A stretch of DNA of 29,504 nt. Source: Cyanobacteria bacterium UBA791 (lineage in GTDB: Bacteria > Cyanobacteriota > Vampirovibrionia > Gastranaerophilales > Gastranaerophilaceae). A model generated the notes under the pieces. The model saw only the letters and a list, made by a program, of their open reading frames with translations, was not told the origin of the DNA and did not search any database. The DNA lies in NCBI GenBank assembly GCA_002297005.1, contig DBIX01000079.1, positions 1-29,504 on the forward strand, read 5' to 3'. Of this stretch, positions 1 through 7,380 are shown piece by piece (position 1 is the first letter of the stretch; each line of letters starts with the position of its first letter). The position numbers were made by a program, and so were the translations under genes.

Positions 1-229
1 TTATACAGCAGATGAAATGAAAGCTTTTGAAAACATCAAAAACTTCTATGAAGAGCAAGGTGTATTTTTTGTTGGAGATATAAAATCTGGCTCATTGTAT
101 GACAAAAATTTATTTCACGATACAAACTATCACACAAACCAAAAAGGTGCAAAATTACGAACTGACTGGTTTATAGCTAATATATTATCCTTAGACGAAG
201 TTAAAAATGGAATTAATTATGAAAAATAA
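1..229 (+). CDS. C-terminal part of an SGNH/GDSL-like hydrolase (cut by window edge)
   Basis: The reading frame is open from the first bases of the window to a TAA at 227-229, so only the last 75 or so residues are seen and the true start lies to the left. Near the end is DTNYHTNQKG followed by an RT pair. This resembles the Asp/His-Asn-Gly block that closes SGNH hydrolase domains and supplies the catalytic Asp and His. In surface-glycan loci such proteins often remove or transfer O-acetyl groups. The gene overlaps the next one by 11 bases, so it belongs to the same operon. The family call rests on one motif; another alpha/beta hydrolase-like protein is possible. Confidence 0.5.
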   Translation, partial: YTADEMKAFENIKNFYEEQGVFFVGDIKSGSLYDKNLFHDTNYHTNQKGAKLRTDWFIANILSLDEVKNGINYEK

Positions 230-1196
230 AAAAGTTTTGATAATAAAATTAGGTGCAATTGGCGATGTTATTCATTCGACAATGCTTGCTCAATGCATTA
301 AAAAAGCTGACCCTAACTGTATTGTTCACTTTATGACCTCTGATTTTATTACACCACTTTTAGAAAATAATCCTGACATTGATAAAGTCATTTGGTTTAC
401 AGGACATAGAGCAAATGATTATCCTTACTTGATTTTTAAAGGTCTAAGCCTTGCTTTTGAACATTATGATATAGTTTTTCCTTTGAGCAATTCTATTAGA
501 AACTATATTATGATGGCATTTATGTTTGCAAAAAAAATTGTAAAAAGAAACAAATGGAGAGTCCATGCGGTAGATTCTTTTTATAATACAGCAGTAGACA
601 GTTTTGGAAAAATAGAAAAACCTAAAAATTTGAGAATTTTTATAAGAGAAGACTTAAAAAATGAACTCAAGGAACGCTATAAAGCTTTACCAAGACCATG
701 GATAATATTCAACGTTGGCGGAGCAAATGACCACGATAGACAAGGTAGAATTTATCCTGATGAACATTGGATGGAACTAGGTCAAAAATTAAAAGAACAA
801 TATGGCGGAACGATTTTTGTATGTGGTTCAAAAAAAGAAATTGAACTACATGAAAAATTTAAAAATATTGCAACAGTTTTAACTGGAAAACTAACCTTAG
901 AAGAAAGTGCTGGATTATATTCAATTTCAGACTTATTCATATCAGGAGATTCAGGACCTTTGCATATAGCCTCAGCCCTTGATATAAACACAATAGGAAT
1001 AATGGGTTCAACACCAACCTATGCTTGTGGACCTTATGGAGAAAAAGGTCACGTTGTAGAACCTAAAAGCGAATGTAAATTTTGCGAGCAAAAAACTTGT
1101 AAACTTTTAAAAGAGGGTGAAAAATTCACACCTTGTATGCAATCAATAGAGGTTTGTGATATATTAAATCTGATAAGAGAAGAGAATTTATTATAG
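219..1196 (+). CDS. GT9 heptosyltransferase-like glycosyltransferase
   Basis: 326 residues with the GT9 (ADP-heptose:LPS heptosyltransferase) layout. The N-terminus KVLIIKLGAIGD is the standard first strand and Gly-rich loop, and GDSGPLHIA at residues 243-251 is the C-terminal nucleotide-sugar site. The tail has a CKFC...C...C cluster seen in some WaaC-like members. The enzyme should act in the cytosol on lipid-linked core or O-chain sugar. ATG 219 is chosen over in-frame ATG 207 because it puts the conserved strand right at the N-terminus and leaves GGA at 209-211 as a weak ribosome site. It lies 7 bases before a second GT9 gene. The actual sugar donor cannot be read from sequence; heptose is the family default. 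Confidence 0.85.
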   Translation: MKNKKVLIIKLGAIGDVIHSTMLAQCIKKADPNCIVHFMTSDFITPLLENNPDIDKVIWFTGHRANDYPYLIFKGLSLAFEHYDIVFPLSNSIRNYIMMAFMFAKKIVKRNKWRVHAVDSFYNTAVDSFGKIEKPKNLRIFIREDLKNELKERYKALPRPWIIFNVGGANDHDRQGRIYPDEHWMELGQKLKEQYGGTIFVCGSKKEIELHEKFKNIATVLTGKLTLEESAGLYSISDLFISGDSGPLHIASALDINTIGIMGSTPTYACGPYGEKGHVVEPKSECKFCEQKTCKLLKEGEKFTPCMQSIEVCDILNLIREENLL

Positions 1197-1203
1197 GAAA
1201 GTA

Positions 1204-2235
1204 ATGAAAAAAGTTTTAATAATAAGATTGAGTGCGTTGGGGGATGTTATTTTCACTATACCACTTGCAAATACTTTAAAAGACAATGGATACGAAGTAT
1301 CTTGGCTTGTATCAGAAAAAGGTTATCAACTTTTAAAAGACAATTCTTGCGTTGATAACGTTATTTTTGTACCTATCGAAAAATGGAAAAAGAATAAAAA
1401 CAAACTTCAAAATTTTAGAGAATATCTAGACATTATAAGAAAACTAAGAGCTGAAAACTTTGATATAGCTATTGATAACCAAATGCTTTGGAAAAGTTTT
1501 AGATTTATGAAATTCTGCGGTGCTAAACGTAGAATTATTGCTAGAGATGCTAGAGAATTATCATACTTTGGCGGAAACGAAATTATTCCACCAATCAAAG
1601 AAGGTTATAATTTACACGTTATAAAAACTTATCTAAAATATGCTAAACATCTAGGATTAAATACTGATGAAATCAAGGTTACACTTCCATCTATAAAGGA
1701 AGAAGTTAATCAAAAAGTCAATGAACTTTTGAAAGATTTGGATAATTCTAAAAAGACTGTAATCGTTGCACCAGCAACAACTTGGAAAGACAAACATTGG
1801 AACAAGGATAATTTTCAGCAAGTTGTCGAAAACTTGAAAGACAAAGTTAATCTTGTGTTTACTGGTATGGCACAAGATAATGAACTTGTTGAATATATTT
1901 CAAAAGGTGTTGGTATAAATCTTTGTGGCAAAACAAATCTTGAAGAATTGAGAGCAGTATTTGAAAGAGGAGATTTGTTAATTTCACTTGATAGTGGAAG
2001 TACACATCTTGCTTGGGCCACACAAAAACCAAAAATCCTTTCAATTTTCTGTGCTACACCAAAGAGTTTTTATGCACCACTTGGTGATGAAAACAAATAT
2101 GTTGCATTACAAAACGAAGTCTGCAAACCTTGTCACAAAAGAAAATGTCCATTAAAATCAAACAGAAATAAATGTACACTTTCTCCATCTCCAGAATTCG
2201 TTTTAGAAAATGTGTATAAATTATTGGATATTTAG
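1204..2235 (+). CDS. GT9 heptosyltransferase-like glycosyltransferase (second copy)
   Basis: 343 residues, again GT9: VLIIRLSALGDVIFTIP at the N-terminus and SLDSGSTHLAWAT at residues 261-273 as the donor-binding motif. It resembles the WaaC/heptosyltransferase I branch, including the C-terminal Cys cluster CKPCHKRKC. AGGAAAG just before the ATG is a good ribosome site that overlaps the end of the previous gene. Tandem GT9 genes usually add successive inner-core residues, consistent with waaA elsewhere in this window. The two copies are clearly diverged, so they probably have different acceptors. Assignment to the family is firm; the precise linkage is not known. Confidence 0.87.
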   Translation: MKKVLIIRLSALGDVIFTIPLANTLKDNGYEVSWLVSEKGYQLLKDNSCVDNVIFVPIEKWKKNKNKLQNFREYLDIIRKLRAENFDIAIDNQMLWKSFRFMKFCGAKRRIIARDARELSYFGGNEIIPPIKEGYNLHVIKTYLKYAKHLGLNTDEIKVTLPSIKEEVNQKVNELLKDLDNSKKTVIVAPATTWKDKHWNKDNFQQVVENLKDKVNLVFTGMAQDNELVEYISKGVGINLCGKTNLEELRAVFERGDLLISLDSGSTHLAWATQKPKILSIFCATPKSFYAPLGDENKYVALQNEVCKPCHKRKCPLKSNRNKCTLSPSPEFVLENVYKLLDI

Positions 2236-2237
2236 AT

Positions 2238-2250
2238 TATAATAAACTAT
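2238..2250 (+). promoter_or_regulatory. Candidate promoter giving a leaderless mRNA for the GT2-GT11 gene
   Basis: TATAAT at 2238-2243 lies just past the stop of the previous gene. Seven bases separate it from the ATG at 2251, so transcription should begin at or one base before the start codon. No Shine-Dalgarno sequence lies in front of this ATG. No good -35 is visible. Confidence 0.5.
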
Positions 2251-3999
2251 ATGGAAAACAACAGACCAAAAATATCAATAGTTTCACCAGTTTTTAACGT
2301 GGAAAAGTTTCTAGCAAGATGCCTTGACTCTCTTGTTAATCAAACTTTATCCAATATTGAAATAATTTTAGTTGATGACAAAAGTTCTGATAAATCCTTG
2401 GAAATCTGCAAGGATTATGCACAAAGAGATAATCGTATAAAAGTAATTGAACTTGACGGATTTAAAGGGGTTTCTGCGGCTCGTAATGAGGGTCTTAAAC
2501 TCGCAACTGGCGAATTTATAGGATTTGTAGATTCTGATGATTATGTTGATTTAGATTTTTATGAAAAATTATACAATTCAGCTATAAAAAACGATGCTGA
2601 TATTGCGTATTCAAGCATTATTAGAAAATATCCTAACAAGGAAAAATTTAGACTAAAAATTGATAAAGAAAAGATTTCAACAGAAGATGCAGATAAATTC
2701 TTTAGTTGCAAAGTCGTTGAAATGCCTAGCATTTGGAACAAAATTTATAGAAAAACTTATTTTGATAAAGTTGATTTGAATTTTGTTGAGGGAATGTATT
2801 ACGAGGATAAACTTTTTGTTGCAAAAGCTGTTCATTTTGCAAACAAGGTTGTAGGTGTTCCTGAAATAAATTATTACTACATGGTAAACCCTGTATCTAT
2901 CGTAAGACGTAAACAAGATAAACAACTTGTAGAGGATAAAATCAGAGCAAAAAGAGATACTCTTCATTTTGCGAAAGCTGAAAATATCAAACTTCCAGAT
3001 GGATATTTTACAGCTATGAAAAAAGAATTAAAAATTGGCAAACTACCAATATACACAATCAATGAAAGCCTAAAATCAGAAACGCATTTATTATTTGGAT
3101 TAATGCCTGTTTATAAAAAAAGAACTTATGACAACGCTGTTTTTATCAATATGAAAGGCAGACAAGCAAATCAAATGTTTGAATGGGCATTTGGTAAAGC
3201 TTTTGAGGCAAAAACTGGTTACGAGGTTATATTTGATGATTCAGAAGAAACTTTTAAACTAAAATGTTTTGAACTTTCAAAATACATCAAAACCATTGAA
3301 AAACCTTTGTACAAAAAGATTTTAAAGAAAATAGTTTTCATAAGAAAATTAAGAAATAAACTTGTAAAAATTAAAAATACAAGACCTGAATACGTGCAAA
3401 AGGATTTTTCATCTTTTGAAGAAAACCTTTTTGAAGTAAAACCACCAGCATATATCGATGGCTATTTTCAGTCATACAAATACTTTGAAGAGGTTGTTGA
3501 AGGTTTGAGAAAAGACTTTAAATTAACTTTCAAACTAAATTCTAAAAACAAAAAAATGCTTAAACAAATCACTTCGGGAACATCTGTATCAATGCATTTT
3601 AGAAGAGGTGATTACCTAAAAGCAAGAAACCAAAAGGTTTATGGTTCTTGCAGTATGGATTATTACAAAAATGCCGTAAAATTAATGAAAGAAAAAATTG
3701 GCAAAGATTTTACATTATTCATTTTCTCTGATGACCCAAAATGGGTTAAAGAAAATGCAAATTTTGACTGCAAAACAGTAGTAGTTGATATAAATTCAGG
3801 CAAACACGGTTGGTTTGATTTAGAATTAATGAAAAACTGCAAACACAATATTATTGCAAATAGTAGCTTTTCTTGGTGGGGAGCATTTTTGAACGAAAAT
3901 TCTGAAAAAGTTGTTGTAGCTCCTGAATATTGGCAAACAAATTTTAAATCAAATTCAGACATTATTCCTGAGTCTTGGTATATTTTGGAGAATAAGTAA
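2251..3999 (+). CDS. Two-domain glycosyltransferase: GT2 fused to GT11 alpha-1,2-fucosyltransferase
   Basis: 582 residues with two enzymes in one chain. Residues 1 to about 260 are a GT2 (GT-A fold) transferase: ISIVSPVFNVEKFLARCLDSL at the N-terminus, the LVDDKSSD donor site and a VDSDDYVD metal-binding block around 93-100. From about residue 293 a GT11 domain follows: NQMFEWAFGKAF, the fucosyltransferase motif HFRRGDY at 449-455, and NSSFSWWGAFLN near 537-548. GT11 enzymes use GDP-L-fucose, commonly making alpha-1,2 links. The locus supplies that donor through gmd and fcl downstream. The usual GGLGNQ start of GT11 is here GRQANQ, a variation in the donor loop. The protein has no membrane segment and should be cytosolic. 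The fusion suggests that one sugar is added and then capped with fucose. Confidence 0.88.
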   Translation: MENNRPKISIVSPVFNVEKFLARCLDSLVNQTLSNIEIILVDDKSSDKSLEICKDYAQRDNRIKVIELDGFKGVSAARNEGLKLATGEFIGFVDSDDYVDLDFYEKLYNSAIKNDADIAYSSIIRKYPNKEKFRLKIDKEKISTEDADKFFSCKVVEMPSIWNKIYRKTYFDKVDLNFVEGMYYEDKLFVAKAVHFANKVVGVPEINYYYMVNPVSIVRRKQDKQLVEDKIRAKRDTLHFAKAENIKLPDGYFTAMKKELKIGKLPIYTINESLKSETHLLFGLMPVYKKRTYDNAVFINMKGRQANQMFEWAFGKAFEAKTGYEVIFDDSEETFKLKCFELSKYIKTIEKPLYKKILKKIVFIRKLRNKLVKIKNTRPEYVQKDFSSFEENLFEVKPPAYIDGYFQSYKYFEEVVEGLRKDFKLTFKLNSKNKKMLKQITSGTSVSMHFRRGDYLKARNQKVYGSCSMDYYKNAVKLMKEKIGKDFTLFIFSDDPKWVKENANFDCKTVVVDINSGKHGWFDLELMKNCKHNIIANSSFSWWGAFLNENSEKVVVAPEYWQTNFKSNSDIIPESWYILENK

Positions 4000-4000
4000 A

Positions 4001-4795
4001 ATGGATTATGAAATAATTTCATTAGGTTGGAATTGCCAGCCAAGAACTTATTTAACAAAAAACGAACTTATACCAAACAAAAAACACGGTAGAAAGAGTA
4101 TGGTCTTTGACCTTACAATCCACCATACAAAGGGTTTAATAGAAGTTTTAAAATCAAATTTTACCGATTATTTTGAAAATATCGAATATGGTTTTTACGA
4201 ACCTTTTGGACTAAATTATTGGCAAAACAAAAAATATGACTTTGTCTATAACCACGATGGTGCATTCAAAGAAAACGATTTCGAAAAACTAAAAGAACGT
4301 TATCAACCTAGAATTGACAATTTTAAAGAGGTTTTAGGCTCTGATAAATTTCTTTTCTTTGTACATAATCTTGATGAAACTTCAGGCATAGAAGAAATTA
4401 AAAAATTGCACGAGGTTTTAAAAGATTTAAGAGGTGAAAAACCTTTCAAATTACTGATTTGGTCAACATTTAAAGACCTAGAAAATAATGTAGAAAATGT
4501 TTCTATATATTCAAATCATCATCCTTATAAGGATTTTTCTGACTGGTTCAAACCTGAATTACAAACAAAAAAATCTAAAATTTGGGTAAAAGATTTGTGC
4601 AATTTTGTAGAAGAAGAAATTGAAAACCAAAATTTTGAAGTAAAAAAATATAAAAGACCATTAAGTGATAAGATTAAAGAGGTTATAAAACCAATACTTA
4701 AAAACATTTTTACAATAACAAATGATGGTAAATTGAATGCAAAAATACTTATTTTGTTAGGGGTAAAGATAAAACTAAAAGATTTAAATAAATAA
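4001..4795 (+). CDS. DUF1796 family, putative papain-like cysteine peptidase
   Basis: 264 residues that begin ISLGWNCQPRTYL and continue to a VFDLTIHH block. This is the signature of DUF1796, where the Cys of the SLGxxC motif is the proposed nucleophile and the later block usually reads PFDW. Members are often found inside capsule and LPS clusters, but their chemistry is not established. The gene starts one base after the GT2-GT11 stop, with GGAG in the end of that gene as ribosome site, so translation is probably coupled. The last 20 residues (LLGVKIKLKDLNK) resemble short tails seen on other surface-polysaccharide proteins. The family call is fairly secure; peptidase activity is only a prediction. 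Confidence 0.65.
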   Translation: MDYEIISLGWNCQPRTYLTKNELIPNKKHGRKSMVFDLTIHHTKGLIEVLKSNFTDYFENIEYGFYEPFGLNYWQNKKYDFVYNHDGAFKENDFEKLKERYQPRIDNFKEVLGSDKFLFFVHNLDETSGIEEIKKLHEVLKDLRGEKPFKLLIWSTFKDLENNVENVSIYSNHHPYKDFSDWFKPELQTKKSKIWVKDLCNFVEEEIENQNFEVKKYKRPLSDKIKEVIKPILKNIFTITNDGKLNAKILILLGVKIKLKDLNK

Positions 4796-4806
4796 AAGAG
4801 GATATT

Positions 4807-5367
4807 ATGGCGACAAGCTTATTACAAAAAATAATAGATAAATTAAAAGGAAAACCTGTTAGATTTTATGCAATTGATAAAAAGATAAAGGTTTCTAAAA
4901 CAGCGGATATTGACAATAATACTGTTTTAGGGGATTACATCTATATCGGAAACAACACCACTATAACAAGAGCCGTAATTGGAAATTATTGTTCTATCGG
5001 AAATAACGTAACCATTGGACCTGGAGAACATAATATGAATGAAATTTCAACTTCTGGTCATTTGTCAATTTCGACAAGCGATTATAAAGGTCTAACAAAA
5101 GATGACTGCATTATTGGTAACGATGTTTGGATAGGTGTTGACTCAATAATCAGAAGAGGCGTAAAAGTTGGAAACGGTGCAATAATAGGTGCAAATTCTT
5201 TTGTAAACAAGGATGTTCCTGATTTTGCCGTAGTTGCAGGTAGCCCAGCAAAAGTTATTAAAATGAGATTTGATGAAGATAAAATAAAAAAAATTAGCGA
5301 CTCAAAATACTGGGAATATCCACCTAAAAAAGCTAGAGAGATTTTGAAAGAAATTTCTGAAAATTAA
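4807..5367 (+). CDS. Left-handed beta-helix O-acetyltransferase (CatB/WbbJ type)
   Basis: 186 residues built from hexapeptide repeats, visible as I/V-G-N-x steps such as IGNNTTI, IGNYCSIGNNVTIG, IGNDVWIG and VGNGAIIGA. The loop PGEHN near residue 74 carries the His expected to activate the acceptor hydroxyl, and AGSPAKVI is the usual exit of the helix. These enzymes are trimers that use acetyl-CoA. Context in a glycan locus favours sugar O-acetylation over the drug acetylation known in CatB/Vat relatives. The ribosome site AGAGGA lies 5 bases before the ATG. The neighbouring gene is a second, diverged beta-helix acyltransferase. Confidence 0.82.
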   Translation: MATSLLQKIIDKLKGKPVRFYAIDKKIKVSKTADIDNNTVLGDYIYIGNNTTITRAVIGNYCSIGNNVTIGPGEHNMNEISTSGHLSISTSDYKGLTKDDCIIGNDVWIGVDSIIRRGVKVGNGAIIGANSFVNKDVPDFAVVAGSPAKVIKMRFDEDKIKKISDSKYWEYPPKKAREILKEISEN

Positions 5368-5385
5368 GGCTCTTTAGATTTTTAT

Positions 5386-5399
5386 GCTAAAATATTTGT
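5386..5399 (+). promoter_or_regulatory. Extended -10 promoter giving a leaderless mRNA
   Basis: TGCTAAAAT covers 5386-5393 (the TG is TG-C spaced as an extended -10; hexamer TAAAAT 5388-5393). Six bases separate the hexamer from the ATG at 5400, so the predicted first transcribed base is the A of the start codon. There is no Shine-Dalgarno site. The same TGCTAAAAT string recurs before gmd at 6095-6103. Confidence 0.55.
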
Positions 5400-6086
5400 A
5401 TGAGTTTATTTGAGCTAAAAAAAGAAAACAGAAGATTTTTTATAAAACTTTTTGGTATTAAAGCCAATTTTGTTCTGCCTTTTGGCGGAAACAATAAAAT
5501 CATTTTGGTAAAAAAAGATGGAACAGAAAAAAGTGTTCTTTCAATAAAAGGAGTGAAGGTTAAATTTCATGGTTCAAACGCTATATTTAAAGTATATGAA
5601 CCACTTCCACATTTTTCAAAATGCAAATTTACCTTTGCTGATGACTCTGTAATTAGTATAAAATCGTCTTTTGATATTATTAAAAACCTAGAAGTTATGA
5701 CTGAAGCTAAAGGTTCACAACTTATTATTGGTGAAAATTTTGGCATAAATAGCGGATACATTTTGTTCCATAAAAAAGAAAATAATAAAATTGAAATTGG
5801 TGACGATTGCATGTGTGCAAAAGGAATTACAATAAGAACTTGCGACGGTCACAAAATCAAATCACTTGAAACAGGAGAAGTGATTAACGAAGATAAAGAT
5901 ATAAAAATTGGTAATCACGTTTGGCTAGGTCAAGACGTCACTATTTTAAAAGGGGCTGAAATTCCTAACAATACGACAGTTGCATTTAGGTCAATCGTGA
6001 CAAAAAAATTCACAGAAGAAAACACTATTTTAGCAGGTAGCCCAGCAAAAGTTGTTAAAAATAATATAAACTGGGAAAGAAAATAA
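5400..6086 (+). CDS. Beta-helix acyltransferase with extra N-terminal domain
   Basis: 228 residues. The second half is a left-handed beta-helix acetyltransferase: GENFGINSGYILF, IEIGDDCMCAKGITIRTCDGH with the candidate catalytic His, IGNHVWLGQDVTI, and the typical ending LAGSPAKVVKNN. The first 100 or so residues have no hexapeptide pattern and look like a beta-rich lead-in, a layout common among capsule acetyltransferases. No ribosome site precedes the ATG; instead a -10 element sits exactly 6 bases upstream, so this gene can be transcribed on its own as a leaderless message within the locus. The acceptor sugar is unknown. Confidence 0.8.
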   Translation: MSLFELKKENRRFFIKLFGIKANFVLPFGGNNKIILVKKDGTEKSVLSIKGVKVKFHGSNAIFKVYEPLPHFSKCKFTFADDSVISIKSSFDIIKNLEVMTEAKGSQLIIGENFGINSGYILFHKKENNKIEIGDDCMCAKGITIRTCDGHKIKSLETGEVINEDKDIKIGNHVWLGQDVTILKGAEIPNNTTVAFRSIVTKKFTEENTILAGSPAKVVKNNINWERK

Positions 6087-6095
6087 TTTTTCCAT

Positions 6096-6137
6096 GCTAA
6101 AATATAAACTATAAATACAAATCAAGGAGAAATATTT
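6096..6137 (+). promoter_or_regulatory. Promoter and ribosome site of gmd
   Basis: TGCTAAAAT with hexamer TAAAAT at 6098-6103 predicts a start near 6110 and a leader of about 29 bases. Unlike the leaderless genes, this leader carries AAGGAGA at 6124-6130, 8 bases before the ATG. Hence gmd/fcl expression can be set separately from the upstream transferases. Confidence 0.45.
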
Positions 6138-6138
6138 A

Positions 6139-7227
6139 ATGAAAAAAGCGTTAATAACAGGTATTACAGGTCAAGACGGTTCATACTTAGCAGAACTTTT
6201 ATTAGAAAAAGGTTATGAAGTTCACGGTATCAAGAGACGTGCATCTTCTTTCAATACATCAAGAATTGACCACTTGTACCAAGATATTCACGATAAAAAT
6301 GCAAAATTAATCTTGCATTACGGCGATTTATCAGATTCTTCAAACTTAACAAAATTAGTTCACGATATTGAACCTGATGAAATATATAACCTTGCCGCTC
6401 AATCACACGTAAAAGTATCTTGGGATTGTCCTGAATACACAGCTGATTGCGATGCTTTAGGTACATTAAGACTTTTAGAAGCTATTAGAATGAACAAGCT
6501 TGAAAACAAAACAAAATTCTACCAAGCTTCAACTTCAGAATTATTCGGTTTAATTCAAGAACCTATCCAAAAAGAAACAACACCATTCTATCCACGTTCA
6601 CCTTATGCAGTAGCAAAACTTTATGCATACTGGATTTGCGTAAACTATAGAGAAAGTTTTGGCATCTTTGCATCAAACGGTATCTTGTTTAACCACGAAT
6701 CACCAAGAAGAGGTGAAACATTTGTAACTCGTAAGATTACAATGGCAGCTACAAAAATCAAAGTAGGCTTACAAGATAAATTATACTTAGGTAATCTTGA
6801 TTCAAAACGTGACTGGGGTCATGCTAAAGACTACGTAGAAGGTATGTGGAGAATTTTACAACAAGATCATCCAGACAATTACGTACTTGCAACAGGTGTA
6901 ACTACTTCAATCAGAGATTTCTGCCGTATGGCATTTGAAAGACTTGGCATAGAACTTGAATTTGTTGGCACAGGTGTTGACGAAAAAGGTATCGATAAAG
7001 CAACTGGTAAAACACTTATTGAGGTTGACCCAAGATACTTTAGACCGGCAGAAGTTGATTTACTTTTAGGTGATAGCACAAAAGCAAGAAATGAATTAGG
7101 CTGGAAACCGACTTATGATTTACAAGCACTTGTAAACGAAATGGTTGATTCAGATTTAGAATTAGCAAAAAAAGAAAAAACATTGAGAGAACACGGATAC
7201 CAAGTTCTTGTTCCACAAGAAGTATAG
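6139..7227 (+). CDS. gmd: GDP-mannose 4,6-dehydratase
   Basis: 362 residues, matching the usual length of Gmd. An extended short-chain dehydrogenase: GITGQDGSYLAE at the N-terminus binds NADP, RRASSFNTSRIDHLY is the GDP-mannose-binding region typical of Gmd, STSE at 131-134 and Y156xxxK160 form the catalytic set, and NHESPRRGETFVTRK is strongly conserved. It converts GDP-D-mannose to GDP-4-keto-6-deoxy-D-mannose, the first committed step to GDP-L-fucose. The next gene, fcl, carries out the following step, and the GT11 domain upstream can consume the product. No missing catalytic residue is seen. The codon use appears like that of its neighbours. Confidence 0.97.
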   Translation: MKKALITGITGQDGSYLAELLLEKGYEVHGIKRRASSFNTSRIDHLYQDIHDKNAKLILHYGDLSDSSNLTKLVHDIEPDEIYNLAAQSHVKVSWDCPEYTADCDALGTLRLLEAIRMNKLENKTKFYQASTSELFGLIQEPIQKETTPFYPRSPYAVAKLYAYWICVNYRESFGIFASNGILFNHESPRRGETFVTRKITMAATKIKVGLQDKLYLGNLDSKRDWGHAKDYVEGMWRILQQDHPDNYVLATGVTTSIRDFCRMAFERLGIELEFVGTGVDEKGIDKATGKTLIEVDPRYFRPAEVDLLLGDSTKARNELGWKPTYDLQALVNEMVDSDLELAKKEKTLREHGYQVLVPQEV

Positions 7228-7236
7228 CGATAGCCG

Positions 7237-7290
7237 GTGTTCCGTCTTCCAAAGACTTGCAGAAGTGCAAGTCTTTGGAAGACGGAACAC
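7237..7290. repeat. Perfect 25-bp inverted repeat (gmd-fcl intergenic hairpin)
   Basis: Arms 7237-7261 and 7266-7290 are perfectly complementary over 25 bp around the 4-base loop GAAG. The stem is much more GC-rich than its surroundings and includes CTTCCAAAGACTTGCA. A worn copy in the opposite orientation is at 11886-11926. It has no T-run, so it is not a standard terminator; an intergenic palindromic unit that could stabilise or attenuate the gmd-fcl message is the better reading. Confidence 0.85.
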
Positions 7291-7321
7291 TACGAAACCG
7301 CCGTTGCGGAGCGGAGCAATC

Positions 7322-7350
7322 TTGGATTGCACAGGCGGAATGCAATCCAA
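7322..7350. repeat. Short inverted repeat before fcl
   Basis: TTGGATTGCA (7322-7331) and TGCAATCCAA (7341-7350) form a 10-bp perfect stem with a 9-base loop. Together with 7237-7290 it makes the gmd-fcl gap a double palindrome. Confidence 0.75.
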
Positions 7351-7380
7351 AATATATTTAAAGATTAGAGGCAAAAGAAA

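Noticed and set aside
207..218. Upstream in-frame ATG for the first GT9 gene
   Set aside because: Starting at 219 places the conserved KVLIIKLGAIGD strand at the N-terminus as in relatives; the four extra residues add nothing.
2677..2967. 96-codon minus-strand open frame
   Set aside because: Fully inside the GT2 domain on the opposite strand; no ribosome site.
3663..4058. 131-codon minus-strand open frame
   Set aside because: It lies opposite the conserved GT11 motifs; a shadow of the real coding strand.
7040..7345. 101-codon minus-strand open frame over the end of gmd and the hairpin
   Set aside because: It is made from the reverse of gmd and of a palindromic repeat, with no supporting start site.
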